A stretch of 21,497 nucleotides of DNA from an uncultured Bacteroidales bacterium (GCA_937901185.1 CALCHR010000117.1:1-21497); one strand, 5' to 3'. Positions 1-7,608 are shown, numbered from the stretch's first letter. The notes: a model not told the origin generated them from the letters alone. Made by a program: numbers and translations.

Positions 1-82
1 TTCCTAGTAGTTACCGAAATTCACCTAGCTTTTACCTAAGAAACGGCCGAAAATGGCCCTTGATTTTCAAGCAATTACAAAG
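1..82 (+). repeat. Dispersed 21-bp-unit repeat, copy 1 (cut by the window edge)
   Basis: This stretch aligns without gaps to 16508-16589; the first 45 bases are identical and the rest is about two-thirds conserved. It holds two 21-bp units (starting at 5 and 26), the block AAGAAACGnCC, then TGATTTTCA at 61-69 and ATTACAAAG at 74-82. The left window edge truncates the array, so more units may lie upstream. It lies immediately before the promoter of the first operon. No function is known to me. Confidence 0.85.
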
Positions 83-136
83 GTGCAAAATTGGTCATCC
101 GAAAACCCTGTGCAAGGCAGAATTTATCTGTTTCGC

Positions 137-167
137 TTTGCGGTTTGAACGGCTTGATGTATCTTTG
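137..167 (+). promoter_or_regulatory. Bacteroidota promoter of the kinase/peptidase/PqqD operon
   Basis: TTTG at 137-140 is followed after 19 bp by TATCTTTG at 160-167, matching the Bacteroidota primary-sigma form TTTG-N19/20-TAnnTTTG. Transcription should begin near 172, about 30 nt before the ATG at 202. This excludes the upstream in-frame ATG at 91 as the start of the first gene. Confidence 0.7.
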
Positions 168-201
168 CATAGCAAAACTATTGTGTGTACAAAAGACAGA
201 T

Positions 202-624
202 ATGAAAATCCTCAGAATATTTGCGATGCTCTTTCTCGGACTGTGCTTCGCCATGCCACAAAAAGCAGCTGCTGAAAACGACAAGACGGTCTACGTTCTC
301 GGATACGGTATCAGTTTCAAGGACTCTGTAGCCTACTTCACAGGCATTCAAGAAATCAAGCAAGCTGATTTACAGAAAAAAACCGGGTTCCTAACCTATC
401 GCACAGAATTTTCCGACCAGTTGAAAACCTATCTTCAGGCACAGCTGGGAGTGGAGAACCCCACATGCGCCATTTTCTTCTCTGAAAAGAAAAGTGCAGT
501 AGAAAAGAAAGTACTCAGACTGCGCCGTCAAATCAACTACGAGAAGGAGCGCCGCATCATAGAAATTCCTCTGAGCGAGTTCGTTTTTTTCCAGCCCGTC
601 CTCAATGACGCCCCTCAAAAATAG
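202..624 (+). CDS. Small secreted protein of unknown function
   Basis: A 140-residue protein that I cannot assign to a named family. The first ~23 residues form a signal peptide (basic MK start, hydrophobic core LRIFAMLFLGLCFAM, AAA-type cleavage region), so the mature ~117-residue protein should be exported to the periplasm or beyond. The mature part opens with alternating hydrophobic residues (TVYVLGYGISF) and continues into a Lys/Arg-rich helical stretch near residues 95-115 (EKKSAVEKKVLRLRR). There is no lipobox, no transmembrane segment and no precursor-like Cys/Ser-rich core. The start at 202 is chosen because it carries the signal peptide and lies just after the promoter; an in-frame ATG at 91 is upstream of that promoter. 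It is the first gene of the operon, 16 bp before the kinase gene. Whether it is a client of the downstream enzymes is unknown. Confidence 0.75.
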   Translation: MKILRIFAMLFLGLCFAMPQKAAAENDKTVYVLGYGISFKDSVAYFTGIQEIKQADLQKKTGFLTYRTEFSDQLKTYLQAQLGVENPTCAIFFSEKKSAVEKKVLRLRRQINYEKERRIIEIPLSEFVFFQPVLNDAPQK

Positions 625-640
625 TCTGCAGCAGTTGGCC

Positions 641-1537
641 ATGAAAGAAAAAACTACGACAAACGACCTTTGTTTCCGAGTAGCAGAAGCTGCGTTCCGC
701 ATCATCTTCAAAGACATTGAAGACGGTCGCCCCTATCTCCCCTCTTTTGCTCCGTTCCACATAGGAAACTGCCGGGAAGAGGAACTTATCTTTACGCTGA
801 CCATCGGAGAGGGAGAAGCAGACAGCCAAACTCTCGGCGAAGAAGTGGGACAGTTTGATTGCGGAGGCTGCAACCATGGGGTCTATAAGATTGAAGACGG
901 ATACAAAATGCTGGTGAGCAACCCGCAAGAAAAACTTTGCTGTGCATTTACAGCCCAACACTGCTTTAGCGACTGCCATGCCACGCTCTTCGGCAACGAA
1001 GAAGAACAGAAATTTGGGCTTAACAATGCCGTGATGATCATGTTTGCATTCTCCGGCGCTATGCACAACATCCTGCTGATGCATGCATCTGTGCCCATGC
1101 TTGAGGACAAGGCTTACCTTTGCCTGGGAAAGAGCGGCACCGGAAAGAGTACACACTGCGGCCTATGGCTCGAGCATGTGGAGGGAGCCGACTTGCTGAA
1201 CGACGACAATCCCGCCGTAAGATTTCTCAATGGAAAAACCTACATCTATGGCTCGCCATGGAGCGGAAAGACTCCTTGCTATCGCAACCTCCGAAGAGAG
1301 TGTGGCGGATTCCTGCGCCTACAGCAATTTCCTAAAAACATCATAGAGAAACACACTCCGCTGCAGGGCTTTGCATCTATACTTTCTTCTTGCTCCACCA
1401 TGATTTGGGACAAGCCTTCGTATAATGCCATCTGCGACACCGTATCAAAAATAGCCTCTGTATCTCCATCGTACCACCTGCGCTGCAAGCCCGACCGCGA
1501 TGCGGCTCGCCTCAGCTATAACACCATGGCACGATGA
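641..1537 (+). CDS. HprK-like serine kinase (PqqD/RiPP-associated type)
   Basis: A 298-residue P-loop protein of the HPr kinase/phosphorylase-like group that is often annotated as 'PEP carboxykinase (ATP)' or HprK-related kinase and recurs beside PqqD-family proteins. A Walker A motif GKSGTGKST sits at residues 163-171, a Walker-B-like NDDNP at ~187-191, and a second conserved loop GSPWSGKTPCYRN at ~204-216. The N-terminal ~150 residues are not an HprK N-domain. Some HprK homologues in lasso-peptide clusters phosphorylate the precursor peptide, so a peptide or protein substrate is plausible here but unproven. The ATG at 641 gives a 16-bp gap from the previous stop; an ATG at 605 would add 12 residues and overlap the previous gene by 20 bp. 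The stop overlaps the next start as ATGA, suggesting translational coupling. Confidence 0.82.
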   Translation: MKEKTTTNDLCFRVAEAAFRIIFKDIEDGRPYLPSFAPFHIGNCREEELIFTLTIGEGEADSQTLGEEVGQFDCGGCNHGVYKIEDGYKMLVSNPQEKLCCAFTAQHCFSDCHATLFGNEEEQKFGLNNAVMIMFAFSGAMHNILLMHASVPMLEDKAYLCLGKSGTGKSTHCGLWLEHVEGADLLNDDNPAVRFLNGKTYIYGSPWSGKTPCYRNLRRECGGFLRLQQFPKNIIEKHTPLQGFASILSSCSTMIWDKPSYNAICDTVSKIASVSPSYHLRCKPDRDAARLSYNTMAR

Positions 1538-2010
1538 AAACCATAGCCTTGCCCAACGCTATCTTCATCCCTGAAATAAAAAGGGCCATCGACGAGGGAC
1601 ACACGGCTACTTTCCGTGTACGCGGATTCAGCATGCGTCTCTTCCTGGAAGATCGCCGCGACAAAGTGGTAGTGGCTCCCTGCAAAGAAGTGAAGGTGGG
1701 CGATGTAGTGTTGGCCGAAGTAAAAAAAGACCTATATGTGCTCCACCGCGTCATAAAGAAGGAGGGCGAACGCCTCACTTTAATGGGCGACGGAAACATC
1801 TATGGCACAGAAACTTGCCTTTGCTCAAACGTAATAGGAGTGGTAACAGCTTTCTACAGAAAAGGCAGAGAGAAAGCAGACCTTGCCGATGGAAAAAAAT
1901 GGCGCATCTACTCTTTCTTCTGGCTAAAGCTAAAACCCTTCAGACGCTATATCCTGGCCTTCTATAGGCACATCTGGCTGCGAATATTTCCCGTACACAT
2001 CACAGAATAA
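1534..2010 (+). CDS. S24/S26-family peptidase (SipW/Sec11-like fold)
   Basis: A 158-residue protein with the motif order of ER-type signal peptidases: a nucleophile motif RGFSM (Ser33), a VGDVV strand (~55-59), HRV with the probable catalytic His71, and GDGN (Asp86) where family members carry GDNN. This pattern uses Ser-His-Asp rather than the Ser-Lys dyad of LepB. There is no N-terminal membrane anchor. The C-terminal ~35 residues are aromatic and basic (FFWLKLKPFRRYILAFYRHIW), which could associate peripherally with a membrane. The gene overlaps the kinase gene by 4 bp and precedes the PqqD-like gene by 15 bp, so the three products probably work together. By analogy with other PqqD-linked peptidases it may trim a small peptide or protein; its substrate is not visible here. 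S24 (LexA-like) is an alternative label, but no DNA-binding domain is present. Confidence 0.8.
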   Translation: MKTIALPNAIFIPEIKRAIDEGHTATFRVRGFSMRLFLEDRRDKVVVAPCKEVKVGDVVLAEVKKDLYVLHRVIKKEGERLTLMGDGNIYGTETCLCSNVIGVVTAFYRKGREKADLADGKKWRIYSFFWLKLKPFRRYILAFYRHIWLRIFPVHITE

Positions 2011-2025
2011 TAACACATTCACTAT

Positions 2026-2295
2026 ATGAAAATCAAAAAAGGTTTTGAACTGCGCAACGTATGCGGCGAGAATGTCATCATCGCCCAAGGTATAGAAAAT
2101 CTCGACTTCAGCAAAATGGTCAACCTCAACGAGACTGCCTCGTTCCTCTGGGAAGCTGCAATGCAAAAAGAGTTTGACGCTGAAGAATTGGCCGAACGGC
2201 TCTGCCAAGAATATGACGTGGAGAAAGAAAGAGCGCTCAAAGATGTAGAGCAACTGCTCAATGAATGGAAAGAACTGGGACTCTTAGAAGAATAA
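2026..2295 (+). CDS. PqqD-like protein (RiPP recognition element type)
   Basis: An 89-residue single-domain protein with the PqqD pattern: N-terminal beta strands (GFELRNVCGENVIIAQG), then the hallmark segment VNLNETASFLWEA (~residues 37-49), followed by a helical C-terminal half (AEELAERLCQEYDVEKERA, LKDVEQLLNEWKELGLL) resembling the winged-helix part. PqqD-type domains bind leader peptides of ribosomally made, modified peptides and present them to enzymes. The gene ends the operon and is followed by a terminator. I found no radical SAM partner or clear precursor in the window. The family also exists in HprK-associated systems whose substrate is unknown, which is the best fit here. Confidence 0.85.
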   Translation: MKIKKGFELRNVCGENVIIAQGIENLDFSKMVNLNETASFLWEAAMQKEFDAEELAERLCQEYDVEKERALKDVEQLLNEWKELGLLEE

Positions 2296-2336
2296 GAAGA
2301 AGCCCGGATTTTACATCCTACACATTATTATATAAT

Positions 2337-2376
2337 ATAAGGAGATAGCATCGTGGGCTATCTCCTTATATTTTTT
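2337..2376 (+). terminator. Intrinsic terminator of the PqqD operon
   Basis: A 13-bp perfect inverted repeat pairs 2337-2349 (ATAAGGAGATAGC) with 2357-2369 around a 7-nt loop and is followed by six T. It lies between convergent genes. The minus-strand side has only a mixed A/T tail, so it acts best on the plus strand, though the stem could also affect the crp-family transcript. Confidence 0.88.
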
Positions 2377-2382
2377 AGTCTG

Positions 2383-3063
2383 CTAAGCTCTTTTAGATTG
2401 AAGCAACTTCTCCAAAGCCGAGATTTCTATCCTCTCACGCCCCAGGGTAATTAGATTTTCAGACTCCAAGGCTCGCAACATCTGTGACACACGCTGGCGG
2501 GAAATCTGCAACTCTCCGGCTAAATTTTCCATACTTATCCGAATCTCCTTACGCCCGGCCGGATAAGCGCAACGATGGACTACAAAATTGACAAACCTAC
2601 CGGCGTCCGACTCCGGCAACTTCTGCCACAGCTTGCGCTTGGACTGCTGCACTTGCATACTGAGTTGGTTGAGATAGTTGAAACGGAAGGTAGGATAATT
2701 AAACAGAATGTCGCTGACAGCACGCTTGTCTACTTCGAGATATTGCACCGGGGTGATGGCACGATAGAGTTTTGTGTATCGCGTAGTCAATCCAAAAAGG
2801 CTCTCAGGTTGCAATACCATTGGGGCCTCATACCATTCTAAAAAAGAATAGTTGCGACTATCGCTCTGCTGTACAGAACAAATACCGCCGCTGATAATAA
2901 AAAATAAACTGTTACACAAACTGCCTTCTTCAACAATCACCGTATTCTCAGGCTTCTTATTAAAGCCTAAGCGAACACGTGCCACAATTTCCATAAAGTC
3001 GTCACGACCTATACCTAAGAAAAGAGGCAGCGATAAAAGTTTGTCAAATACCGGGGTGTTCAT
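2383..3063 (-). CDS. Crp/Fnr-family transcriptional regulator
   Basis: A 226-residue protein with a cyclic-nucleotide-binding-like beta barrel at about residues 15-120 (EEGSLCNSLFFIISGGICSV) and a C-terminal Crp-type helix-turn-helix at about residues 170-210 (LAGELQISRQRVSQMLRALE). There are no clustered N-terminal cysteines of the Fnr iron-sulfur type, so it may sense a small ligand or none. It is the last gene of the minus-strand block, 23 bp after apbE, and converges on the PqqD operon. Its targets are unknown; the link to MntP and ApbE is positional only. Confidence 0.88.
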   Translation of the reverse strand: MNTPVFDKLLSLPLFLGIGRDDFMEIVARVRLGFNKKPENTVIVEEGSLCNSLFFIISGGICSVQQSDSRNYSFLEWYEAPMVLQPESLFGLTTRYTKLYRAITPVQYLEVDKRAVSDILFNYPTFRFNYLNQLSMQVQQSKRKLWQKLPESDAGRFVNFVVHRCAYPAGRKEIRISMENLAGELQISRQRVSQMLRALESENLITLGRERIEISALEKLLQSKRA

Positions 3064-3086
3064 AGCTGAGAATTATTCTTTATCTG

Positions 3087-4106
3087 TCATCGACTGCAAA
3101 CTACGCTTAGCGCCGGAGAATACCACACTTGAAATTGACCGGCAGCATCTGCATAAATAAAATAGGCCATCAAATCAGAACGAGCAGAGATAAACGCCTT
3201 GGCTTTCTCCAACCCCATGACCATAAACGCTGTGGCGTAGGCATCGGCCTCGGCACAAGTTGGCGCAAAGACTGAAGCCGAGAGCAAACTATGCTGAACA
3301 GGATAACCGGTTGCAGGGTTTATCGTATGAGCAAATTTCTGCCCATCCTTATAGTAGAAGTTACGATAGTTGCCACTGGTGGCTAAAGCAATATCTGTCA
3401 ATTGGAAGACGGCTTGAAGTTGGGTTCCAGATATAGAATCAGCAGACTCCGGCTTGCTTACACCGATACGCCAAAGATTGCCCTCTGCATTTTTTCCCTT
3501 AAGAACTACTTCCCCACCAATCTCAACCATATAGTTTTCCACTCCTTTTTTTTCTAACATATTTGCCACAACATCCACAGCATAACCCTTGGCTATCGCT
3601 CCAAAATCTAACATAAGGCGGGAGTCGTCTTTCAACACAGAATCATTCTCTATACGCACCTTAGAATAACCTACAAAATCCATTAGGCTATCCAACAATT
3701 CCGGAGTCACAGTCTCCAAATGCTTAAAGCCAAACCCCCAAGCATTTACCAAAGGAGCAACTGTGGCATCAAAGGCGCCATCAGTTTCTGCAGAAACTTT
3801 TGAAGCCAGCGTAAACACATGGGCAAAAAGACTATCTACAAGCAAACATTCCCCCTTATTGATACGCGAGAGAGTGCTTGACTGATTAAACATAGACAAG
3901 GAAGCATTTACCTTGTCAAGTTCTGCATTTATCCCCGAATCTAAAGGCGTAGAATGTTCATATGTGATATGATAGTAGGTACCAAAGACAGAACCTGTGG
4001 CTGTTTGATAGGACAACGAAGAAGAATTGTGCTTCCGCAAAATCAAAACTGTCCCTACAACAAGGAATACCAAAAACAAAAAGTTGAGAACCTTTTTTAG
4101 TTTCAT
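3087..4106 (-). CDS. apbE: FAD:protein FMN transferase (ApbE family)
   Basis: A 339-residue ApbE-family enzyme, which attaches FMN covalently to Thr/Ser of flavoproteins such as NqrB/NqrC and RnfG/RnfD outside the cytoplasmic membrane. Residues ~7-24 form a hydrophobic anchor with no lipobox Cys, so this copy is probably membrane-anchored rather than a lipoprotein. Family motifs seen: SMFNQSSTLSRIN (~71-83), DFGAIAKGYAVD (167-178, flavin/metal region), VEIGGEV (~194-200) and HTINPATGYPV (260-270). The length is typical. It starts 4 bp after mntP and precedes the Crp-family gene. No flavoprotein client is encoded in the window. Confidence 0.93.
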   Translation of the reverse strand: MKLKKVLNFLFLVFLVVGTVLILRKHNSSSLSYQTATGSVFGTYYHITYEHSTPLDSGINAELDKVNASLSMFNQSSTLSRINKGECLLVDSLFAHVFTLASKVSAETDGAFDATVAPLVNAWGFGFKHLETVTPELLDSLMDFVGYSKVRIENDSVLKDDSRLMLDFGAIAKGYAVDVVANMLEKKGVENYMVEIGGEVVLKGKNAEGNLWRIGVSKPESADSISGTQLQAVFQLTDIALATSGNYRNFYYKDGQKFAHTINPATGYPVQHSLLSASVFAPTCAEADAYATAFMVMGLEKAKAFISARSDLMAYFIYADAAGQFQVWYSPALSVVCSR

Positions 4107-4110
4107 ACAC

Positions 4111-4680
4111 CTACACCATTAAATGCTCATACAAGACTTTCAAGCCAATAAATATTAGGATAACACCGCCAAACTGCTCTGCCGGCCAATTAAAACGTAA
4201 CCCTAACCGAATACCTATATATTTTCCACAGAAAGAAAATAAAAATGATACGAGGCCTATCATGACCACAGGGAAAAGAATATCAGAAAAATGATTCAGC
4301 CCCATCCCGACAAAAGACAACCCTACGGCCATGGCATCAATACTGGTGGCCACAGCAAGAGTTAGCAGAACAAAAAAGTTTGAGGGATTCAAAGCAGCGG
4401 TATCTTTCTCTTCACGGCAGCCATCTACAAACATTTTTATCGCAACAGCAAAGAGAGAGATAGAAGCTATCCAATGGTCGTAAGCAGAAATTTGCTGTGA
4501 GAATAAAGAGGCGGCTCTCCAACCCAGACATGGCATCAATGCTTGAAAAAGTCCAAATAAAAATGCCATCAGCCATACTTGTGCTCCCATTCGCTTTTGA
4601 ATAATGCCACAAGTGATGCTTACGGCAAAACAATCCATGGCTAAAGCAACAGCCAATAAAAGAACAGCAATGACACCCAT
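4111..4680 (-). CDS. mntP: Manganese efflux pump MntP
   Basis: A 189-residue inner-membrane protein with about six hydrophobic helices in two related halves. Each half carries the conserved acidic motif of MntP/YebN: AMDCFAVS at ~14-21 and TSIDAMAVGLSF in the second half. MntP exports Mn(II) to prevent toxicity. In many bacteria it is controlled by a yybP-ykoY riboswitch, but only 10 bp separate it from the upstream gene, so no such leader fits here; it must be read from the upstream operon promoter or an internal one. Length and motif positions are normal. Confidence 0.93.
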   Translation of the reverse strand: MGVIAVLLLAVALAMDCFAVSITCGIIQKRMGAQVWLMAFLFGLFQALMPCLGWRAASLFSQQISAYDHWIASISLFAVAIKMFVDGCREEKDTAALNPSNFFVLLTLAVATSIDAMAVGLSFVGMGLNHFSDILFPVVMIGLVSFLFSFCGKYIGIRLGLRFNWPAEQFGGVILIFIGLKVLYEHLMV

Positions 4681-4690
4681 TTATATAATT

Positions 4691-5413
4691 TTAGATATCA
4701 AATATTAGATTAAAAGTACCTCCCAAAGCGGTAGTTCCGCTTTTTCCAAATCCTGGTACATACCAAGCATTACCAAGGGGCGTCTTCTTTTCGTGCAAGC
4801 GTATTTTATAGCGGAAACTCCATCCCAAATGGAATATCTTCCAAATTTTTGCTTCTAACCCAAAAACAAGTTCTCCCCACCCCATTTTTAGAGGTACATT
4901 ATTAAAGACATAAGGAGTTTCTGTTCCCCAAACCGGATCTACAATTGGAGCTCCGTCCAGATCATAATGGAAAGAAGAATAGGCATAACGCACACCGGCA
5001 AAAATACGATTACCAGAACGCAGATTCTTAGAAAAATTATAATCGCAGCCTATACGAAAATAAGGCGCATTGGTCTTATAATGCAGCCCAGTTGAGAATT
5101 CATTGTGATCACAAACTCCCCACCCCATTTCAAAAATAGGGAAATACTTATTCTTGAGATTTAACCGAAGAGCTGCCTCTACCTGTCCATGAGAAGAAGC
5201 CGCCATCATAATCAAACCGACAGCATCTGCAGATAAAGATGCTCCGGCAAACAAAGGATTGTCCGCTGCACGCTGAGCCGCAGCAGCATCTTCACGTGAT
5301 GCATATTGTATACCTCGAACACGTGTTGAGTCTGTAGATGCACCAACTGGCAGAAGGACGCTATTGGCTAACAGTAGAGCGAAGATATACCTTAAGATTT
5401 TCAACATCATCAT
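4691..5413 (-). CDS. Putative outer-membrane protein (DUF6048-like)
   Basis: A 240-residue protein with a signal peptide (MMMLKILRYIFALLLANSVLLPVGA) followed by alternating aromatic/polar strands such as GWSFRYKIRLHEKKTP and a C-terminal LIFDI, typical of a small outer-membrane beta barrel. I place it in the Bacteroidetes DUF6048 group from its general appearance and its DUF6452-like neighbour; biochemical function is unknown. Its start lies 53 bp inside the end of the upstream gene. No later Met precedes the signal peptide, so the overlap appears genuine and suggests coupled translation. It is followed 10 bp later by mntP. Confidence 0.78.
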   Translation of the reverse strand: MMMLKILRYIFALLLANSVLLPVGASTDSTRVRGIQYASREDAAAAQRAADNPLFAGASLSADAVGLIMMAASSHGQVEAALRLNLKNKYFPIFEMGWGVCDHNEFSTGLHYKTNAPYFRIGCDYNFSKNLRSGNRIFAGVRYAYSSFHYDLDGAPIVDPVWGTETPYVFNNVPLKMGWGELVFGLEAKIWKIFHLGWSFRYKIRLHEKKTPLGNAWYVPGFGKSGTTALGGTFNLIFDI

Positions 5414-5873
5414 AATTTACTTTTGTACGAGCCACAGCTACACTATCTATAGTCAATGGTAGTTTAGACAATGGATGAGAGGTCCAACTTACATGAGTGA
5501 TTGTATGAAACACAGAAGGAGGACAATCTATAGATTCAAAATGTGGCTCGTTGGTGTGCCCCAAGAATATAGTGTCAATAGCTATTTGATGTTCCTTATT
5601 AGAGAAGCAGAACATAAGGGTATCCATCTTTGAAGCTTGTCTAATAGGAAGTTGAATAGAATTAACGCCCAAAGCCCTATTCAACAAAATAGAATCTGTT
5701 CCTGAAGCCTTGACTGTCAACGTATCTTCCAATATCAAAGACTGAAGGGTCTCTGAATCATAAAGACCTATAGTCATAACCACAATATTATCTAACGGGC
5801 AATCTATTTCTTTACAAGAGAATAATAGATTTAGCCCTAAGATAAATGGAAGAAATAAGCGGAACAATTTCAT
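5361..5873 (-). CDS. Lipoprotein, DUF6452-like
   Basis: A 170-residue predicted lipoprotein: MKLFRLFLPFILGLNLLFSC ends in a lipobox-like LLFSC with Cys20, so it should be lipidated and inserted in the outer membrane. The mature part is rich in beta strands and has paired cysteines (CPLDN near 25 and CPPS near 117). It matches the Bacteroidetes DUF6452 type, which has no known function. The 3' end overlaps the next gene by 53 bp. The pair may form one outer-membrane unit; this is inferred from overlap and co-localisation only. Confidence 0.75.
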   Translation of the reverse strand: MKLFRLFLPFILGLNLLFSCKEIDCPLDNIVVMTIGLYDSETLQSLILEDTLTVKASGTDSILLNRALGVNSIQLPIRQASKMDTLMFCFSNKEHQIAIDTIFLGHTNEPHFESIDCPPSVFHTITHVSWTSHPLSKLPLTIDSVAVARTKVNYDDVENLKVYLRSTVSQ

Positions 5874-5895
5874 AAGTAAATAGGAACTGCTATAC

Positions 5896-6864
5896 TTAAA
5901 TACACTTTTCTATCTGGTAGTTATTTCTTTCCTGAGAGTTACGGCTGATAAGTTCTCCTAAGAAGCCTGCAACGAATAGTTGGGTTCCCAAAATCATCAT
6001 AGTCAGAGCGATAAAAAAGTAAGGAGATTCTGTAACGAGATGAGCCGGTGTGTTGGTCCACAAAGCCCAAAGTTTATTAGCACCGACAACGACCACAGCT
6101 ATAAAGCCTACGAAGAACATCAAGCTACCCAAGAATCCAAAGACGTGCATCGGTTTTAATCCGAAACTATTAAGGAACCATAAGGACAACAAATCAAGAT
6201 AGCCATTTACAAAGCGATTGAGTCCACCAAACTTTGTTTTTCCAAATTTACGGGCTTGGTGTTGCACCACTTTTTCTCCAATTTTAGAAAATCCAGCATT
6301 CTTGGCCAAATATGGAATGTAGCGATGCATCTCACCATACACTTCTATATTTTTTACAACCTCTTGGCGATATGCCTTTAAGCCACAATTAAAATCATGT
6401 AGATTATGAATACCTGTAACCTTACGAGCTGTAGCATTAAAAAGTTTCGTAGGTATTGTCTTTGACAATGGATCGTAGCGTTTCTGTTTATACCCCGAAA
6501 CCATATCATAACCATCTTCTGTAATCATGCGATAGAGCTCAGGAATTTCATCTGGAGAATCTTGTAAATCTGCATCCATTGTGATAACTACACGGCCTTG
6601 AGATTGTGAGAAACCACAAAACAATGCTGGCGATTTTCCATAGTTACGACGGAACTTAATACCATGCACATGTTTATCCTTACTTACCAAATTTTCAATG
6701 ACAGACCAGGATTCATCCGTAGAACCATCATTAACAAATACGATTTCATAAGAGAAACCATGCTGTGCCATTACGCGAGTTATCCATGCATGCAATTCAG
6801 GCAAACTCTCAGCCTCATTATAAAGAGGCACTACTACTGTTATGTCTATTTTTGTTTCCATCAC
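5896..6864 (-). CDS. GT2 glycosyltransferase, polyprenyl-phosphate sugar synthase type
   Basis: A 322-residue family 2 glycosyltransferase of the DPM1/GtrB/ArnC kind, which moves a sugar from a nucleotide donor to a polyprenyl phosphate at the inner membrane. The GT-A domain (~residues 8-230) shows VVVPLYNEAESLPEL, VFVNDGSTD, the DAD metal site at 97-99 in MDADLQDSPDEIP, and GYKQKRYDP. Two C-terminal transmembrane helices follow (~235-260 and ~275-305). The length is typical. It is 12 bp after the DUF4199 gene. The sugar and the acceptor pathway cannot be read from the sequence. Confidence 0.9.
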   Translation of the reverse strand: MMETKIDITVVVPLYNEAESLPELHAWITRVMAQHGFSYEIVFVNDGSTDESWSVIENLVSKDKHVHGIKFRRNYGKSPALFCGFSQSQGRVVITMDADLQDSPDEIPELYRMITEDGYDMVSGYKQKRYDPLSKTIPTKLFNATARKVTGIHNLHDFNCGLKAYRQEVVKNIEVYGEMHRYIPYLAKNAGFSKIGEKVVQHQARKFGKTKFGGLNRFVNGYLDLLSLWFLNSFGLKPMHVFGFLGSLMFFVGFIAVVVVGANKLWALWTNTPAHLVTESPYFFIALTMMILGTQLFVAGFLGELISRNSQERNNYQIEKCI

Positions 6865-6876
6865 TCAGACATTTTT

Positions 6877-7440
6877 TTATTTTTTCTTCTTAACTACAAA
6901 TGCAACGATAGTAGAAAGAATAGGAGCTATTATAAAATTTAGGTAAATCACTACTGCTGTAAATGTAGCAGGAGGAATCATTCTTAGTGCATCTACAAAT
7001 GCCTCCACCCCACCTCCGTCTGTCATTTCATTCATCTGCGCCATCATACCACTACGTTCTAACTCTGCAATCACCTCTGGTTTTTGCAAAGAAGCCAAAA
7101 AACTATCAAAAATATAGCCGCCATCAATATATGCAAAATACACATATACAGCCAAAGCTAGCCATACACAAGCATACAGCAACATTAATAAGGTAAAAGA
7201 AAAACCTCTTCCAAACAAGAAATCCTCACCTACACTTACTCTAAGACGAAAACGAACAGTAAACAAGCCCACAAGGAATGGAGTAAGCAAGAACATAATA
7301 AAATAGAGTGATGAGAAAAGTTGATTAGCCAAGGATATTACATATACAATACCACAGAGGACATACCACAAGCCTAGAACAGCTCCATATTGCATAGCAA
7401 ATCCATTTGTCTGTCGGAAAGATTCGTTCATCACTCCCAT
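6877..7440 (-). CDS. DUF4199-family membrane protein
   Basis: A 187-residue integral membrane protein with about four hydrophobic helices: ~20-38, ~42-60, ~78-102 and a C-terminal helix ~160-182, ending VVKKKK. A Met/Gly-rich loop (GMMAQMNEMTDGGG) lies between the third and fourth. It resembles the Bacteroidetes DUF4199 family, often found directly upstream of a GT2 glycosyltransferase, as here. Function is unknown; a partner role for the glycosyltransferase is plausible. It is the first gene of the seven-gene minus-strand block. MGVMNES also allows a start at the second Met. Confidence 0.82.
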   Translation of the reverse strand: MGVMNESFRQTNGFAMQYGAVLGLWYVLCGIVYVISLANQLFSSLYFIMFLLTPFLVGLFTVRFRLRVSVGEDFLFGRGFSFTLLMLLYACVWLALAVYVYFAYIDGGYIFDSFLASLQKPEVIAELERSGMMAQMNEMTDGGGVEAFVDALRMIPPATFTAVVIYLNFIIAPILSTIVAFVVKKKK

Positions 7441-7476
7441 TATCTTTTAATATTATTATAATATAAATAATGAGTG

Positions 7477-7506
7477 CAAAATTACATTTTTTTTTTTAGC
7501 TGCAAA
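7477..7506 (-). promoter_or_regulatory. Promoter of the DUF4199-to-crp minus-strand operon
   Basis: On the minus strand TTTG (7506-7503) is followed after 18 bp by TAATTTTG (7484-7477). The predicted start of transcription is near 7473, about 33 nt before the DUF4199 ATG. Spacing is one base shorter than the usual 19-20. An 11-nt T run (plus strand, 7487-7497) sits between the two elements. Confidence 0.55.
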
Positions 7507-7592
7507 TGTATCCTTCTTTTTAATTGGAACACGCCCAACACTTATAAGAAAACTTTCAAAAAAATTAAGACCAATATTCTATTCAAATTATG

Positions 7593-7600
7593 TATATTTG
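7593..7600 (+). promoter_or_regulatory. -7 element of the map-tsaD-cinA operon
   Basis: TATATTTG fits TAnnTTTG. No clear TTTG is present 19-20 bp upstream, so the match is partial. The box ends 8 bp before the map ATG, which would give a transcript with almost no leader. Confidence 0.5.
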
Positions 7601-7608
7601 CACCGAAT

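Noticed and set aside
91..201. Upstream in-frame ATG extending the first secreted protein
   Set aside because: It lies before the predicted promoter and would bury the signal peptide.
602..1156. 184-codon minus-strand frame across the kinase gene
   Set aside because: It lies entirely opposite the clearly coding HprK-like gene, has no family features and no promoter; a shadow frame.
7474..7608. Upstream in-frame ATG extending map by 45 residues
   Set aside because: The extension crosses divergent promoter elements and a T run and is not part of the family fold.
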